14,318 nt of DNA from JAKSCF01 sp028279945. Lineage in GTDB: Bacteria > Bacillota > Clostridia > Peptostreptococcales > JAAYPU01. Location: NCBI GenBank assembly GCA_028279945.1, contig JANQMT010000135.1:1-14318 (forward strand). The letters are read 5' to 3'. This document shows, piece by piece, positions 13,758 through 14,318 of this stretch. A program made the translations under genes and the position numbers. The stretch's first letter is position 1. The number at the start of each line of letters is the position of its first letter. Under the pieces are notes generated by a model. That model saw nothing but the letters and a program-made list of their open reading frames with translations, was not told the origin of the DNA and ran no database searches.

Positions 13758-14318
13758 AGTTTGTTGACCTCCTTTATTCAAGTTAATAGAATTGCTGTAT
13801 GAATTAGAATTTGTAACATCTTTACATTCAGGATAAGGTACCTCAGTAGTATAAGTACCACAAGGTGATAGAAATACATGAATTTGTGATTTGTCTAAAG
13901 AATAGTTGGATAGGTGTATTGCAGGGATAAATTGATTCATTTTTATTAAATAATTAGGACTATAGGCTTCCGTATCATATCTGGCATCAACAATATCAGC
14001 AATTATAAGCGTGTGATCACCCGTATTCATCATATTGATTACTTTACACTCAAAATGAGCTCTACATTCTTTTATTCCCGGTGGACTAACATGCATAGAT
14101 GGTAATCGAGTGAAACCCGATCGATCAAACTTGTTTTCACCCAATTTGGTTGAGTAAGAACATTCAACCAGTTGATCTGCGAAACTGAGATCTGGTATAT
14201 TCACTACAAATTCACGCGTTCGTTCAATGTTTTCTAAACTATGCTGCTTTTTAGGCGTATTCAATAAAGCAAGAGCAAGTCTAGGCGGATCATGAGATAC
14301 AGGGTTAATCCAGCTAAA
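13758..14318 (-). CDS. Flavin reductase-like (flavoredoxin) domain, 5' end outside the window, no stop of its own
   Basis: This is the visible part (187 codons) of a flavin reductase-like protein, a family that binds FMN and passes electrons between flavin or NAD(P)H and a partner. The frame is open up to base 14318, and the codons before the TTG at 14264 read W-INPVSHDPPRLALALL, a typical part of this fold, so TTG 14264 is not the start and the true start is upstream of the window. Downstream signals are REFVVNIP, the SxxxGENKFDRSGFT segment and a PPGIKECRAHFEC stretch, all usual in the family. A normal member is about 190-210 residues, so this one should end near the PYPECKD segment. No stop follows: an Asn/Ser-rich linker (VTNSNSYSNSINLN) leads in frame into the DUF917 gene. 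Either it is a true fusion or the stop was lost by mutation or sequencing error. The family call is firm; the physiological partner is unknown. Confidence 0.85.
13767..13775 (-). promoter_or_regulatory. Ribosome binding site of the DUF917 gene, inside the upstream reading frame
   Basis: AAAGGAGGT lies 9 bases before ATG 13757. It is near-perfectly complementary to the 3' end of 16S rRNA. In the upstream frame the same bases code Lys-Gly-Gly, so the site is coding and regulatory at once. It is the main argument that the DUF917 protein is made separately even though no stop codon separates it from the flavin reductase. Confidence 0.85.

Overview
The window is an AT-rich stretch in which every gene I can support lies on the minus strand, so transcription runs from position 14318 towards position 1. 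Strong Gram-positive Shine-Dalgarno sites, AT-rich codon use, a lipoprotein-type binding protein, a tungsten/molybdopterin aldehyde oxidoreductase and many [4Fe-4S] proteins point to an anaerobic, amino-acid- or small-molecule-fermenting member of the Clostridia. I cannot name the species. No tRNA, rRNA, CRISPR array, transposase or phage gene was seen.

Layout in transcription order. (1) 14318-12627: a flavin reductase (flavoredoxin-like), cut by the window edge, reads without a stop codon into a DUF917 (S-methyl-thiohydantoin-desulfurase-type) protein that also has its own perfect ribosome binding site and start at 13757. (2) 12588-8230: a ribose/sugar-type ABC importer (double ATPase, permease, lipoprotein binding protein), with an iron-sulfur flavoprotein-like FMN reductase between permease and binding protein. 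(3) 8229-8029: a 201-base gap with a nested hairpin. (4) 8028-3603: a five-gene aldehyde oxidoreductase module: catalytic AOR subunit, ferredoxin with four cluster motifs, MoaD/ThiS-like sulfur carrier, a second such ferredoxin, and an FAD/NAD(P)-type oxidoreductase. (5) 3586-235: an HpcH/HpaI class II pyruvate aldolase, a class I/II aminotransferase and a PepV-type M20 dipeptidase. (6) 234-1: non-coding, with a large imperfect inverted repeat (about 1-179) holding nested hairpins.

Genes are closely packed (overlaps, or gaps of about 80 bases or less, except the 201-base gap), so the whole set is probably one operon or two linked ones. Read as a pathway, the contents make sense: an imported or peptide-derived compound is hydrolysed (dipeptidase, and possibly the DUF917 enzyme), its amino acid is transaminated to a 2-oxo acid, the aldolase cleaves a 4-hydroxy-2-oxo acid to pyruvate plus an aldehyde, and the AOR complex oxidises that aldehyde to an acid, passing electrons through the ferredoxins and FAD subunit to ferredoxin or NAD(P)+. 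The substrate is unknown. The combination of DUF917, flavin reductase, dedicated importer, aldolase and AOR is the most interesting part of the window and could be an undescribed anaerobic catabolic route. Family assignments come from recognisable motifs; the pathway is inference.
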